Positions 29,211 through 42,998 of a DNA stretch of 64,000 nucleotides are shown here, piece by piece. The notes below the pieces were generated by a model. That model searched no databases and was not told the DNA's origin. It worked only from the letters and a program-made list of their open reading frames with translations. Source of the stretch: Mantis religiosa (taxonomy: Eukaryota; Arthropoda; Insecta; Mantodea; Mantidae). Position numbers and translations under genes: made by a program. The stretch is from contig CM060947.1 of NCBI GenBank assembly GCA_030765055.1, forward strand, positions 52,901,111 through 52,965,110. The letters run 5' to 3'. The stretch's first letter is position 1, and every line of letters starts with the position of its first letter.

Positions 29211-30505
29211 AAATGTTCTGTGTAGCTTCACTCGCTACATGAGAAACCCTTTCCCTACCGAGGTCGCAAGAGAAACAATTCTTTATTTAAATAAGTACAG
29301 ATATAAGTATATTTTGTTTAACTTATAAAAACCAACCTTGTAATTTAATTGCGAAACCTTATGCCATTTTTCTATACAACACTTTACACAAGAATGATGT
29401 TTTGTTGGTACAATTTTCTAAAAGTCTGTGTTAGCTCTTTATAATCTTCTATAATCCAGAACACATCTGCTCTCTTCGACTTTACAAAATCGAAAGACGC
29501 TTTCTTTCCTAGCTGTTTTACCAAGATTATCGAGTTTTCCTTCAATCGTTGTCTTCACTACCAACCAAACCTAATTTTTTACTGATCCATGTCACACATA
29601 ACATAATCTCATCTTTAAAACTGCCAATTATAAAAAATTAACATTATTTCACTTACATGTAGCGTAATCTCATGACCTACGGATTTTAACAATTACTTTT
29701 CTTGCTTATTCTAACATGTCCATATTGATTCTTAAACCACATATTTAAACATATTTAAATATATTTCTATTCTCGGGGCCTAATCCAAAGAAACCGCAGA
29801 AAACCTCATTAAAAATTGTTTGTTGAAGTATGGTTAAGGAAAGAAAAATAATTGAAACTCAGAACATTTGTTTTTATTTCACTATATGTTCATGGATTCA
29901 AGGATTTACTAAAAATTAATTGCACTTTTCGTTGTATGTTAAAATTTAAAGTTTCAATGCGGAACAGTTTTACATGATATTATAAGGAAAAAATGAATAA
30001 CAGCAGCATATAAAATTACAAAGAGTTGACAAATTCAGGTAGACAGTTAAGTAGATCAATGGCTGGGATAAGTGGATGGGTAAATAAATATTTATCTTTA
30101 TCTTGTAGTGCTTCCAAGGCATAAGTCATATAAGGGTATAAGTTACCTTAATTACACGTAAGCCTTAACAGACACATTTTGTTTAAGATACTCTTAAGGT
30201 TACTTTTAAAATATCTAAAATAGTATTGTATTTAATATAATTATACAATGAACTGAACATTTTCAATCCATGGGCCAAATGTAATCCATTAAAACTCTCC
30301 GAGTAATGCAGAGTAATGATATAATTATACGTAAATCAGAATTTATAAGAAAATAATGTCTGTTACGGTTTAAAATACGTACAATAAAATATCTCTTACA
30401 GGATTCTACTTGGCGGATTCTTCTGCTTCTACTGGACGACATAGCATTACCTGAGGTGTTTACGGCTGCAATTTCTTGTTGAAACTATTCCTTCTTTTTG
30501 GGGTT

Positions 30506-30510
<5 letters not shown>
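29211..30510. other. No recognisable gene
   Basis: AT-rich; no supported feature. Confidence 0.5.

Positions 30511-30597
<87 letters not shown>
30511..30597. repeat. Compound (TA)n(TG)n microsatellite
   Basis: About 40 bp of TA followed by about 46 bp of TG. The frame through it is an artefact. Confidence 0.95.
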
Positions 30598-30600
<3 letters not shown>

Positions 30601-31438
30601 CAGTTTCTTCTGTATTTTGTTAATTTACTGTAGAACTCTCCACAATTTAAGAGTTGTCACATTTCATTATCTCTTTTCATCTCCATTCTTGTATATCTGC
30701 TATTGATCTAAGTGATTTCATTCCTACTGATTGTAATTTAAGCACATGATTGGTATTCATGGTCTATATCTCTGAGCAATAAACAGTAATGACATTCCAT
30801 TGTTTTATACAGCTTCATTGATGTTCATTTTTTATCATATCTCTTTTGCTGTTAAATCCAAAGAAGTTCTACTTTAATAGCTGTCCTGTCGATAAAATTC
30901 TCTGCTATTAATGCCCTCAATACATCGTGTGATACTTCTGGGTCAGCGCACTCTGACCCTTAGTACCAAACACCATATGCCCGTCGAGTTTCTGTGTGTG
31001 CAAAGTAAAATAAAAGTGCAGTTTCAACATTAAGTCTCGGACGGAAAAAACCAGTAATTGCGGATATTGAAATCTTTCGAAACACCTGTGTCTCTTTAGA
31101 TTCAGGAGACTCAAAATATGTACTGCGGGTGACATTTATAAATGTAATTTGTGGGCAAAATGCAATACTCTGTCTATTTACAACATAGGCATAGGGAAAC
31201 TAAAATTTACTTCATCAATCTTGATTCAAATACCATAAGTTTAAGGTAATGTAACGAATAAAATATTCCAATTTAATACCAAAATTTGAAGCTAGTTACA
31301 GTGAAGCAACAAATACTATACAAATATAATAATTTATAACACAAAACTTCACTTATCTTAAAAGAAATTGATGAAAATGTCCTTATTAATTGATGAGGAT
31401 CGCGATTTCCTGAAAAGTCATTCACATCATCAGCTCAA

Positions 31439-31681
31439 ACAAGCTCGTTGCCCGCCTCGGTAGCGTAGATGGTAGCGTGTCTACCTCACGTTTATGAGGT
31501 CCCGAGTTCGAATCTCAATCAGGGTGAGTTACCTGGGTAAGGTTTTTCCGAGGGTTTCCCTTATCCTTAAAGACGAATGTCAGATAGCTGTAAGCTCCGT
31601 GGACCCTGGACACATTTGAGCATCATTTCACCTATTTTATTCATCGTCCGATATGATCTAACGTTGGAGAACGTAAAATTA

Positions 31682-31737
<56 letters not shown>

Positions 31738-31745
31738 AAGCTCGA
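31439..31745 (+). repeat. SINE family A with a long A tail and TSD
   Basis: TSD 'acaagctcg' at 31439-31447 and again at about 31736-31744. A full tRNA-like head and body are present, and the tail is an uninterrupted A run of just over 50 bases. The long pure tail suggests a fairly recent insertion. Confidence 0.92.
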
Positions 31746-32149
31746 TGTCAACTTTACAATTACTAGAGGTCACTATGGTTTTGTCAGTCCTACCAAAATC
31801 TAAAAATAAATAAACTTAAAAACATAATCGACTGCCGGTATTTAAAACTTACTTCATTTTCAGATTTGCGTACTACTGGCAAAAACATAGTGACATCTAG
31901 TGACTGTAGGTGATGATGTGACTGAGTTTTCACGAAATCGAGATCCTCATAAATTAATAAGAAAATTTCCAACATTTTCTTTTAAGATAAGTAAAGTTTT
32001 ATGTTTCAAATTATTATATTTGTATATTAATGCCTATTTAATTTTGTAGTGATAGTCTGTGAGGTCATCTGCATTTTGAATTTTTTATTTAAATATTTCA
32101 AATCTGAAAATGTTTTATAATTTTTTATTTTAAAATAGATAATTAAAGC

Positions 32150-32620
<471 letters not shown>

Positions 32621-32745
32621 GCCAGCGATCCTAACCCGATACCTAAAATCCACACTCACATGGGTGGGATTAATCAGGCTCATGTTGCGTGGCCGAGAAC
32701 CACAGCTCTATCCTCCAGCTGTCTGCTGTGCCATGGAACAGGGTA
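32621..32745 (-). repeat. SINE-like family C head fragment
   Basis: Complement contains 'ccacgcaacatgagcctg', a B-box-like 'attaatcccacccatg' and 'ggattttaggtatcgggtta', parallel to the copy at 3566-3906. The (AAT)n array abuts its 3' side. Confidence 0.5.
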
Positions 32746-35149
32746 GACTAAGTTATTGCGCAAAAATTATATCTATTTAAATCGTACAATTAAGCACAAA
32801 AGGGTAAGCAAAGGGACATAAACACCTAATGTGGTACTTATCTAACTCTTACTCTTTGAAATGCTGTTCACCCACACTCATATAAGGAGGACCTCGAAAC
32901 ACGTATTTATCCAGAAACCTAGATATCATATGTTTAAGTTGAGCGTTAAGGGGAAAACAAGTAATCATTGCAACATCGCCTACAGCAGCAAGACCGAGGT
33001 ATTTTCCGTTTTTAATTTAACAACGGCACTCCAGTCCAGCATCCCAAATCATACTCCCGCTGCTGGATCCGCCCATTGTAAATTAGACAAACCAATCAGG
33101 TCGCGGGACACGTAGCAGTGTTTTGTTTACGTCTTGGAGCGATCAGGTTTTGCTATGCACTTATCAGTTGATATAAAGATGGTCCGTGCTTACCCCTATC
33201 ACAAAAACCTCCCCTTCTCTCGTAACTCTCAGTACGTGAGTGTTGCTGGACCAGGAGGGTCATATCTGCAGCTCTGGTTAGGCGTAACCTTAGAACAGAT
33301 GCATTCTTTATTTAGGTACCACCTCTTTATATCAGTCAGCATGTCAGTAGAGGCTCTGTGGTTATCGAATACCTGTCAGAGATCTGTTACAGCAATAAAT
33401 CTCAAGAGTTTGTTATTAATTTGTAAGAACATATACCCTTCCTTTTAAGAGACATAAAGGAAGTGCAGTGTAATACCTAAAAGTTCCATATAAATACATA
33501 TTTCTTCGAAAACATGCCTTGAGATTCCTCAGTAAAACAAATGCATTTTTAGAAAGATTCTCGTCTATGAAATGTAAATCTCAAAGACAGAAATGTCGAA
33601 CCGTATTTTAAGTGCAACATCTACCAAGAACAGAACATGAATTTTTAAAATATTCCTCCATCCAAAATTATCCGTTATTTACAAAATTGTTTAAACTGTT
33701 TTATTCAGAAAATTAAATGATTTCACCAGAATTTACCATACTATTCTAAAGAAATAAAACATGTATCTATATTACTAATATATGATATTAGATGAATGTT
33801 GAAGGCCATATTGGTAATTCTTAAATTAATGAAAACTATTTTTGACGGATATCGGGGCTGTGCAAGGCATATACATTCAATTCATAGACCAGCAAAATAT
33901 TTAAGAGAATTTACAAATACCTTGTTCTTGCTGTTACAAAAGAACATGGTTCTAAAAAAGTCCTCAACATTAAGTTCAGAATATCATGGAGTGACAAATA
34001 GTTGTTACTCTGGCAAGGTGATACTGAATAATTGCAATAAATAATTTCCATTTGTTAAAAACAATGCATAATTAGAAGAACCCTCAGTTACGTCTGGTCA
34101 GATAATAAGAGTCATTAGTGACTATCTTACTATGTAGTTAATTAGGGTTCTAGTAAATTCATTGTATCAGTAAACCTTAGTGCAAAAGTCAGATCCCGTG
34201 AAAGGCATTTAATTAAAGGGTCAGGCTGTCGCCAAAGTACTTAGAATAGGATTACACAAACTACAGTTTGAAATAATATATTTTTTTTTTTTACAATTTA
34301 GGTAACCACGTAGTAACAGATAGGTTTCAGACAAACGTTTACACTTTAAGAGTTGGCAACATGCACAGAAACGTTGATGGGAAGTGATACTTCGTATCAT
34401 CAATAGCGCCTAAAGGTCGTTCTCAACTTATATAGATCTTCCTACCAATACGGGGACGCCTTCCGCTTAGTATTTTGGGGCTCTCGGCAACTCAGATTAT
34501 TATAAGAGAGGCAGTTGTTTTCAAATTATTAAGACAGAACTTTGCAAATATATTCACTAATCCCAAATTTTAATGATAAGATTTAGAAATAGTTTAATTC
34601 TTAAAAACTGAAAGAGTCCACAGCTTGCATGCTTCAAACATTTCTTTATTAACCTCAGTTGATAAATTATCAGCTTGCTTAACTAGTGAGTCCATTGCCA
34701 CCTTGCCACGCATATCGTGAACAAATCATCTCACAGTTAAGAGCATCTGACAGCATATTCTTAAGAGAACCATATTGGAGTCGGTCTCAAGGTTGACACA
34801 TCTCATTCAAAGGAAAATACATAGATGGCCATGATAATGGGGCCATCCTTAGTTTATGTGGTGATGTAAACAAAATTACATGCACCTGTGCAACATCACT
34901 GGCTTATTAGCCTTGTAACTCTATGTGGATGGAAAATATAGTTCGCATAGCATTTTAATGCAGAATATATGAACAACTGCACATTATTAAAAATGCAACA
35001 GTCAAACAGTAATTAATTAGTGTTTTATTTAATAAATGTAACTGTAATTTGTATGTATTAGTCAGAGTACACGATGCGCGTGAGGTGTTTAAAAGAAAAT
35101 TAGTTTAAAACAGGGCTGCTTCCGTCAAATATGTAAAATATCTCAGAGG
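32746..35149. other. No recognisable gene
   Basis: Short frames only (for example 33134-33448), none with a known domain. AT-rich intergenic DNA. Confidence 0.5.
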
Positions 35150-35640
35150 GAAACCATCACAATTGGTGAAAAACAAATTATATTGAACGTGTTTTGCAAG
35201 TTCTGTGGGAAATGTTCAACCTTAGCATTTGACGACGTTGTTAATTTGTCAGCAGAATCAACCAGTGTTTCAGCGCCAAGTATTAATGCCGCTGGAAGTG
35301 AGGTTGTAAAAATGGGACGGCTTTCTACTCCAGAAAGAAGTCAGTTATAGAAGGTAAAAATGATAAATTTGTTAAAAGTACTATTTGTAGCAAGGTTCAT
35401 AGCTTCTTTAAAAGAATCGAGACACCTGTTTACAAAAAAGCTTAAAGCAGTAAACAGTAACCTCCGAAATGTCTAGCTTTATAAAATGAGCTTCCATACC
35501 AGTCTTCACTATATAGGTTTTATGTTTGTGAACAGAAAGAGAAAAAATATAATTGTTGAGTGTGAAGATACATTGTTATATCGCAGGAATTATCAAAGGA
35601 AAATTCGGAAGCGGAAGTTGTTTAATGAATTATTCCGTGG
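35150..35640 (+). pseudogene. Tc1-like DDE transposase, N-terminal fragment
   Basis: 'KQIILNVFCKFCGKCSTLAFDD' in part and 'LSAESTSVSAPSINAAGSEV' (35170-35320) resemble the helix-turn-helix start of the insect transposase family whose catalytic part reads DETW.N.GHT. 'LHYIGFMFVNRKRKNIIVE' with 'YQRKIRKRKLF' (35486-35640) is the next part. A stop and frameshift separate them and the catalytic domain is absent. Confidence 0.5.
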
Positions 35641-36765
35641 TCAGATTGCAATCAGGTACGTAAAGTACTTCTTTTTTCAATTGCATGCCAGTAGAATTTT
35701 CAAGCCATTGCCAAAGTGGCTACAGACAATTATCTAGTACTATTATTCCACAGAAAGGCTAGTGTTTTAATTTTTAATTAAAAATGAGGTGGAGTTATGT
35801 GAATAAATCAAATAAATGAGTAATTTTAGCAAGCATTCAGTCACTTTTTAGTCTGTAAAAACGACAATTATATTACACCTTTGCATTTAATCTTAACGTA
35901 AAAGTGCGACCGCATAAGCTACTTAAAAAATTGGAAAGGCAAAGCAAAACTTAGCACAGAAGTTCGTTGACAGCGCACATGTTTGCCATGTAGGAATAAA
36001 ATAGCGCGTATATTCCCTCCAATCACAGCCGCCGGCGAAATAATACATTTCCCGCTTTGTTTACATCTCTCCATAAACTAAGGACGGCCGTGGTATAGAA
36101 GACAGTATTTGAAAACAAAAGGCGATATCGTGTGTCGAATTTGTTTCATTGCTGCTTTTAAAATACTGCAGATATGTGTGTGTAACAAAAGAGTGCCAAA
36201 ACTTCTTAGCAGTCTTTTTTCAAATTATATAAATGTATACATGGGATCCAAACGTTTCTTTTAGGAATATTTTGCTTTATATCCTTTTATTTATATTGTA
36301 ACCAAATTCGTCAGCAGAGCACGTTTCATAATTCAACAAACAGAGAAATTCGCTAACATTAGAATTCAGAAAAACGTATTTTATATTAACTGACAATGTT
36401 TTTCTTCATGGCCACGGAATGAGTGTTTTAAAAAGAAGTTAACTTGAGGTCCTGGGAGTGCAGAGTATTATTTTGACGTATACGTAAGCATTTTCTGATA
36501 ATATAACTATTTTCTTTTTGTAGATGTTATTAAGTAATTATGTGACACAAAGTTTCAGGATAAAAGCTGCTTCAGTTTCTAAAAATTACTCGAAACATTC
36601 TCACTGACTATTCATCCACCACTAAAGAGTACTTATAAACTATTCAAAACTTCCAAGACTTTGATGATTGTAGTTAAGGAAATCAGACGATTTTTGGAAA
36701 ATATACTTCGGGTTTTTACCCATTGTTTTGATTTTTTGGGACTGTACGACATTATAATTATTAGA

Positions 36766-38250
36766 GTACGCTGATAAGTACGGGCCTCACATAGAAATAG
36801 CGCCACTGTGCTATAGTTTCACGAATAGCATCATATAGTTTAAGTATAGACCAGCTTATAGGTATAGGTCAATAGTATTTTAAACAAGACAAGTGTAGAG
36901 GTTTCTTGAAAATGGAGGATTTGGAAAATCGAGCAGTGATTAAATACTTCAATTTGAAAGGCTTAGCGACTAATGAAACCAAGGAGGATAAGAACAGTTT
37001 ATTGAAATACTCTGCCCCTTCATATACAATGATTAAAAGGTGGATTGAAGAGTTTAAAATTGGACGTACGAGCACTAGTGACGAGCCTCGCTCAATAGGG
37101 CCTGTGGAAATCACAACTCCAGAGATAATTGAACAAATTCATCGTTTAGTACTGGAAGACCACAGATTAAAGTTGTTTTGAGAAGCAGTAGCAGAAGCAG
37201 TAAACATATTAAAATAATGTGCAACTAATATTTTAATTAATGCATTGGGCTTTCAGAAGATTAGTGCAAGATGGGTGCCCCGTTTGTTGACACCTGACCA
37301 AAGGTTGCAAAGAAAAACTCTTTCTATTAAGAATTTGGAGTTCTACTGTAAAAACTCCAGTGAATTTTTGAGACGGCTTACTACCATGGATCAAACTTGG
37401 ATACGTCACTACACTCTAGAAAGTAAATCACAGTCAAACAGTGGGTTGCACCAGGTGAACCAACTCTAATAAAAGCAATGCCAATTTTGTCAGCTAAGAA
37501 GGATATGGCGCGTGTTTTCTGGAGTGCACAGGGAATTACTTTTAATGATTCCTTGGAAAAGTGTAAAAGTATCACTGGTGGTTACTGTGCAAGCTTACTG
37601 CAATGTCTGAGTGATGAGGTGAAAAGAAAACGACCTCACTGGGCAAAGAAAAATATCTTGTTTTTTTCACGACAATGGTCCGGCCCATCGTTCAGTCAAT
37701 GCAGTGGGAAAAATGTGCGAATCAAGGTTCAAATTACTTGAATATCCACTATATTTGCCAGATCTAGTACCCAGTGACTACCACTTGTTCCCGAACCTCA
37801 AACATGATGGTGGTAACATGTCTGCCTCACGTTCAAGAGGTCCCAAGTTCGAATCTCGGTCAGGGTGAGTTACCTGGATAAGGTTTTTTCCAAGGTTTTC
37901 CCTTATCCTTCAAGACGAATGTCGGGTAATTCTAAGCTCCATGGTCCCTGGACTCATTTGAGCATCATTTCATTCAATTCATTCACCGTCCGATATGACT
38001 TCACGTTGGAGGACGTTAAGTAAAAAAAAAGAAAAAAAAGGAACCTCAAACCTTGGAGGACGAAGATTTCACAGCAACGAGGAGGTCATTGTTGCGGTAA
38101 AAAGCGGTTTTGAGGTCCATGATAAATTACACTACAGAGATTGTTTAAATTAGAACACCTATATCACAAATGTATTAGCCCTTCTGGAGGGCTAATGTTG
38201 AGGAATAAAGAATTTGTTTTTTACTGTGAGGCCTGGGACTTATTAGCCTC
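36766..38250 (+). mobile_element. Mariner-type element with a nested SINE A
   Basis: Terminal sequences 'acgctgataagtacgggcct' (about 36769) and the complement of 'ggcctgggacttattagcct' (ending about 38249). Transposase pieces in order: 'MEDLENRAVIKYFNLKG' and 'PSYTMIKRWIEEFKIGRTS' (36906-37181), 'ARWVPRLLTPDQRLQRK' and 'TTMDQTWIRHYTLESK' (37245-37469), 'KDMARVFWSAQGI', then 'LEYPLYLPDLVPSDYHLF' (about 37735-37790). Frameshifts and stops disable it. The SINE at 37804-38040 splits the C-terminal part. Confidence 0.82.
37793..38051 (+). repeat. SINE family A inserted in the mariner copy
   Basis: TSD 'gaacctcaaac' at 37793-37803 and 38041-38051. The head is truncated at the 5' side ('atgatggtggtaacatgtct'); the core and tail are complete with an A-rich end. 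The mariner frame resumes after it. Confidence 0.92.
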
Positions 38251-39535
38251 TCCTCTTGTAAGGGGGTAAAATAGATATCGCACAAATAAAATTTTTGAAA
38301 GATCGCACAATAACTTCGTAAAGAGCGAAGGAATAAATAAAAGTTATAAATTCTATACTACAACGTTAGTTAAGCTAGCTAACGTTTTAATAAAAATTGT
38401 TAAGAGTCTTTTGGAAAATAAGAAGTACGTATACTTATTTGGAGTGTGGTATCACAGAAAAGAGAAAGCATATTAATAAACCGAGAAGATGTTATGGATG
38501 GTAAATAGTGAAATGCATATACAAGAGCGTATGTAGGTAAGTGGATATTAATTGAGTGTAGTACGAGAAAGGAAAGAGAGATGTCGCGACGTTAACTGCG
38601 GAAGATGAAGAGTCATTTGCTTTGTTTCATCTCTCTCTCCCCCTCTCGGTGGTAGATCTTCTACTCGGTTGGAGAGCAGCATTGTTGCGAATAATCTTGC
38701 AAGAAGAAAAGCGGATATAATCTGCTGTAATACAATGTCGACGTCTCTAGCTGTTCTTTTTGACGTTCAGTGGCGTGCTAGTCAAACCCAGCTGACAGTG
38801 TTTTGTCCTCTACATAATGTGCTTAAAGGTGAAAATCCAAAACGGAAACAGCATTCAAATATTTATAGATGCTCTTGTATTGGAGACAAATGAAACAAGA
38901 ATCACAAACTTTCAAGCATTTCCGTTAAATGACACATCCGTCAGATCACATTTTATGAGCTTCAGCTTAGAAAAATTGCAAACCTGTTGTTTGAAATGTT
39001 TCCAAAACGGCTAACACTACAGATACAACCTGAGAATTTTGAATATGACCGGGGAAGGGTGGTTTATCACCAGGGAAGAGTAGTGTTCAATACCTGGATC
39101 TAAAAAGCCGCCCACATAGGGGTGAAAGTGAATACTCACTTAATCGCATCATCTCCAGAGGGGAAGACAACCACGCATCTCGTTAGGGGTGACCTATCAC
39201 GCCGACCCTCGTCTCTCAGGATAGTACTGATGTTATTAGAGTATCTCACAACTGGATTACTACCCTAAAGTATAGTCCATTTTATAATTAGGCTGACATT
39301 GCTACTGAAGTAAAGCAGCTTGACTGGAAACAAGTAGTGACAACATCCTTTACAGGCTGCAGTAGAGATCGCAGCTATCCCGATAGAAATCGTTTCATAT
39401 CTTACTTCAGCTAATAAAGAAGTAACGATATCTTCCCTTACATTTAGTAGACCACATGATAGAAGCTGTACTGCAGTGAACAACTTAATTCTAATATAAT
39501 TTCAAATATAAGATATATTTTACACTAACTCATAT
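38251..39535. other. No recognisable gene
   Basis: Small frames at 38669-39014 show no known domain. Confidence 0.45.
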
Positions 39536-39705
39536 GAGTTTCGAGTTGCCTCACCGAGACCAACCCAATCCGAACAGTTCTGTACGAGCGGGACTCAGAT
39601 TTTCGGCGCAATGTAATTCTGGTAAGTCAAATCATCCATGGCATCTAGGGCTCCGTAGCGTCCTCACCACAGCAACTGTAGGGATTACAGCCCCTTAGGA
39701 GGTAG
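39536..39705 (+). repeat. GC-rich dispersed repeat, fragment 2
   Basis: Degraded match: 'ccaacccaatccgaacag', 'ctccgtagcgtcctcaccac' and 'ggattacagccccttaggag' line up with the 3' half of copies 1 and 3. Confidence 0.55.
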
Positions 39706-41370
39706 AGGACACCCTATACCTCGACTCAAAGCAGCTATTTTATGCTTAGCACTTGACACGACAGCTACAAGAGGTGAAGCAAGGCATGATGCTATAGGGA
39801 GCAGGCAGACCTCCCACCAGTGTCACGTAGAACTTGATACGGCGGTCTGTTCACAGAAGGCTCTTCTATTGTGGAATCGGTGGGAACTGTATCCACGTTG
39901 TGGGTCAGAGATATGTGCAACACTGTCAGACATGTTACAGCCCATAAGCCTACCTATAAAGCAAAATGATAGAAAGAAGGGAAAGAAAAAAGTTGTAAAA
40001 AATAAACTATTCCAGCATTGAATTTTACAAAGATGTAAAACCACGAAGTGAGTGATTAATCTTTAGAAATCGAACCCATATTCCTAAAGTACGATCTCCC
40101 AGCTTATTTCACTCCATGTAACTGTATTTCAATATTCTCTACCTTTGTTCTGTATTAATCCTTTTTCTATCTTTTATGATTTTGTACAAACCAATAACAA
40201 TTCAGTCAAATAAATAGGACATTGCATATGATTTACGGAAAATTAAAGATATTACGATTTTGTCCACTTTTTGCTGTCGCTTCACTTCAGTGAATCACGC
40301 GCGAAGTAGACTATTCTCCCTTCTACTGCATTATCAGAGTATCGAACACTGGATTTCTCTTGTATCGCGCACTAAACGGCACACACAGTAGGTTATTACC
40401 AACGTCAGTAGCTAACAGCTAATTTCGCATAAAACTGCTAACTCTAGCAGATACATTCATATCTGTAGGTGAGCACAAAGCATCTATAAAAATATTATCT
40501 TTCAATGGCGCTTCTGGATTTCATGCTCTCCGACCAACCAGTCAGCTGGCGCTATAGGATATTTCTGTGCGTACGATATGCTCGGCCCTCAGCTACAACA
40601 AAATGTATGTTGATTTATAATACTAATATGACAAACACATATTATCTCAATCAGACAAGTAAAGGTTGCTTTCCTAAAAACAAAGCTAAATATTCAAGTG
40701 AAGTCATTTTCTAAAAGATCTGCATGCCACAGCATTAGAAGATACTGGATTTAAACGCGAAATTTGGTCCTTATCCGAATGCCGACAGACTTTTTGAAGA
40801 ACACTAAAATCTCAAAACAATTGAAATTTCATTTAAAGATTTACCTTCGTTTTTCTTTTTATATCCCTAGTTCTTAAGTTCACGGAGTCATGCTCTGTAG
40901 TAAAAAGAGTAACATTGTATTTCACTGCAACATTCGATGACGAGATTCACCGGAAATACACGTTTAAGAGTCCCTGAATTAAAAACAAGCATTTTATTAG
41001 AATAACGTCACTGGTATTTCAAGAATGCGACAAGAAAATCCCTCAGACACAAACAAAACTTAACAATGAATACTTTTTTGCGAACATTATTTTGTATATT
41101 TTCATGACAGATGAAATGCAATTATAGAAAACAGAATTTGAATACTATAGCGAACGTATTGTTCATTCGAGGCGGCACGGGCGACGAGTTCAAAGAGACG
41201 GACAGCGCAGTGCGGAGATTAAAGCTCGCCGAAATGGCGGGGGGAAGGAGACGGATTTCTGGAGAAAATTAATATGAGGATCTACTCCCATTAGTCCTGG
41301 ACCCGTAGGACCGGAACACGGGCCTCTCGGGTATATTTACCGTAGGACAGTACCTATTTTATAAACTGCC

Positions 41371-41770
41371 CCCCCCCCGCTGCACACGGCAGACGGGACG
41401 GAAGTGGATACGCCACTTACGCGCCGGTCCTTAATGAACCAGCTACCAATAACCTTGGTAGTGCCGCCAGTGATCGAGCACACCAGCTACTAGCTCTGCA
41501 GGCCAGCACCCGGGACTTATGAGGCAACCCTCTACCCCCTCCTGGCGGCCAAGGCCTGGTCGGAGGTACCCAATTTGCCGTGGGTGGCGGGAACACACTG
41601 CCCCCTCGAGTCCAACCCAATCCGAACAGCTCCTAGAGGGAGGGGCTCGAATGTTCGGCGCGGGGTTCCTCTAGTAACGGCAGAGGTACCACGAGTGCTA
41701 GGGGTCCGCAGCGCCCGCACCTTGGCAGCTGAAAGGGACGAATCCCTCCCCCTACGGGGGGATTTCTGGA
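41371..41770 (+). repeat. GC-rich dispersed repeat, copy 3
   Basis: A C run (41371-41379) then 'cggaagtggatacgccactt', 'gaacacactgccccctcgag', 'ccaacccaatccgaacagct', 'gttcctctagtaacggcaga' and 'gtaccacgagtgct'. It is a near full-length match to copy 1. The open frames on both strands here are shared by copies but carry no domain. Confidence 0.8.
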
Positions 41771-42610
41771 GAGTTCGTCTTTCTTCTAACTTGATTGTTT
41801 GAGAACTTTCCACGAATTTCTGGAATAGTGAGTAACTGTAAAAGGAGCCACTGCCTGCCAGTGACAGTCAGTTGTTAATTGAACTCGCGTGCGTGAACAG
41901 CTGTGTGAGCTGAGTATGTGGTCATTGACTTTGCAAATTGTATTGTGTATGTGACGTAATTTAGTAACTGTAAAGGTTGACAAAGTGTGTTTCTAAGGAA
42001 ATAAAGGGTAATTTTTGGTTTTTATAACCTGGACTTTTAATTCCATGAACCCTTTAAGTCACAATTTGTTATCAGAAAATATTTAAAATATTTACAAAAT
42101 CTGTTTGTAATTTTCTGCACAATTATAAAGTTTTTTTTACTCTTTCTGTCTTCTTGACGGTTTGTTTTTGGTGGACAGTCGCCACATTTGTGAAACAGAC
42201 CGTTGGCTTTGAAATGTTGGAGAGTGCAGTCAAAATTACGTTGCAATAACCGCGTCATATATGGAAGTATGTATATCGATTATGTAGATTTAATGTAGAC
42301 GCCGTGTCATTTCAGCGCTTTTTATTAATCCAAAACTAGGTTAATGTACGTATTTATGTCAACTGGGAGGTAATGTGGTCATTTCCGTGTATCATGCAGC
42401 ACAATAAAATATTAAAAGTTCCACCTGATACACGCATATGTATTTATTACTTTGTGTACTAAGTATTTTCAGTAAGTAGAAGAAATATTGTAATTTATGT
42501 CACAAAAAATACAGGTTTGAGACCCACTGAATCGAAGAAAAGATTTTAGAAAAGGGTGTGCGTATACTTATGTGTTCTTTGTATTTGGACTCATCACCTG
42601 TCAAAGACAT

Positions 42611-42888
42611 GACATGAAGATTTGTTGTTGTTGTTGTTGTAATTTAAGTCCTCCAACGTTAAGTCTTAGTGGACGATGAATGAAATGGGTGAAATGGTGC
42701 TCAAATGAGCCCGGGGTCCTTAGAGCTTAGAGTTACCCGATATTCGTCTATCAGGATAAGGGAAAGCCCCGGAAAAACCGTATCCAGGTAATTCACCCTG
42801 ACCGAGAGGTCCCTGACTTGGGACCTCTTGAACGTGAGGCAGACACGCTACCACCACGTTACCAAGGCGCGCCACGACATGAAGATTT
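42611..42888 (-). repeat. SINE family A with TSD
   Basis: TSD 'gacatgaagattt' at 42611-42623 and 42876-42888. Next to the left TSD is a (TTG)n tail, then the complement of the family tail, core and tRNA-like head. Confidence 0.92.
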
Positions 42889-42998
42889 ATAGAAAAAGCT
42901 TAACACCCAAATATCGTCCACATAGGTCATTTATCGAATATTTAAATTTTCTCAAAAATTCCATTAACGATCTTGACTAACACTATACTTTTTTAAAA

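Noticed and set aside
30476..30706. Membrane-like small protein
   Set aside because: The hydrophobic run is the translation of a TA/TG microsatellite.
38669..39014. Host gene exons
   Set aside because: Two short overlapping frames without a domain, splice pattern or codon bias that I could support.
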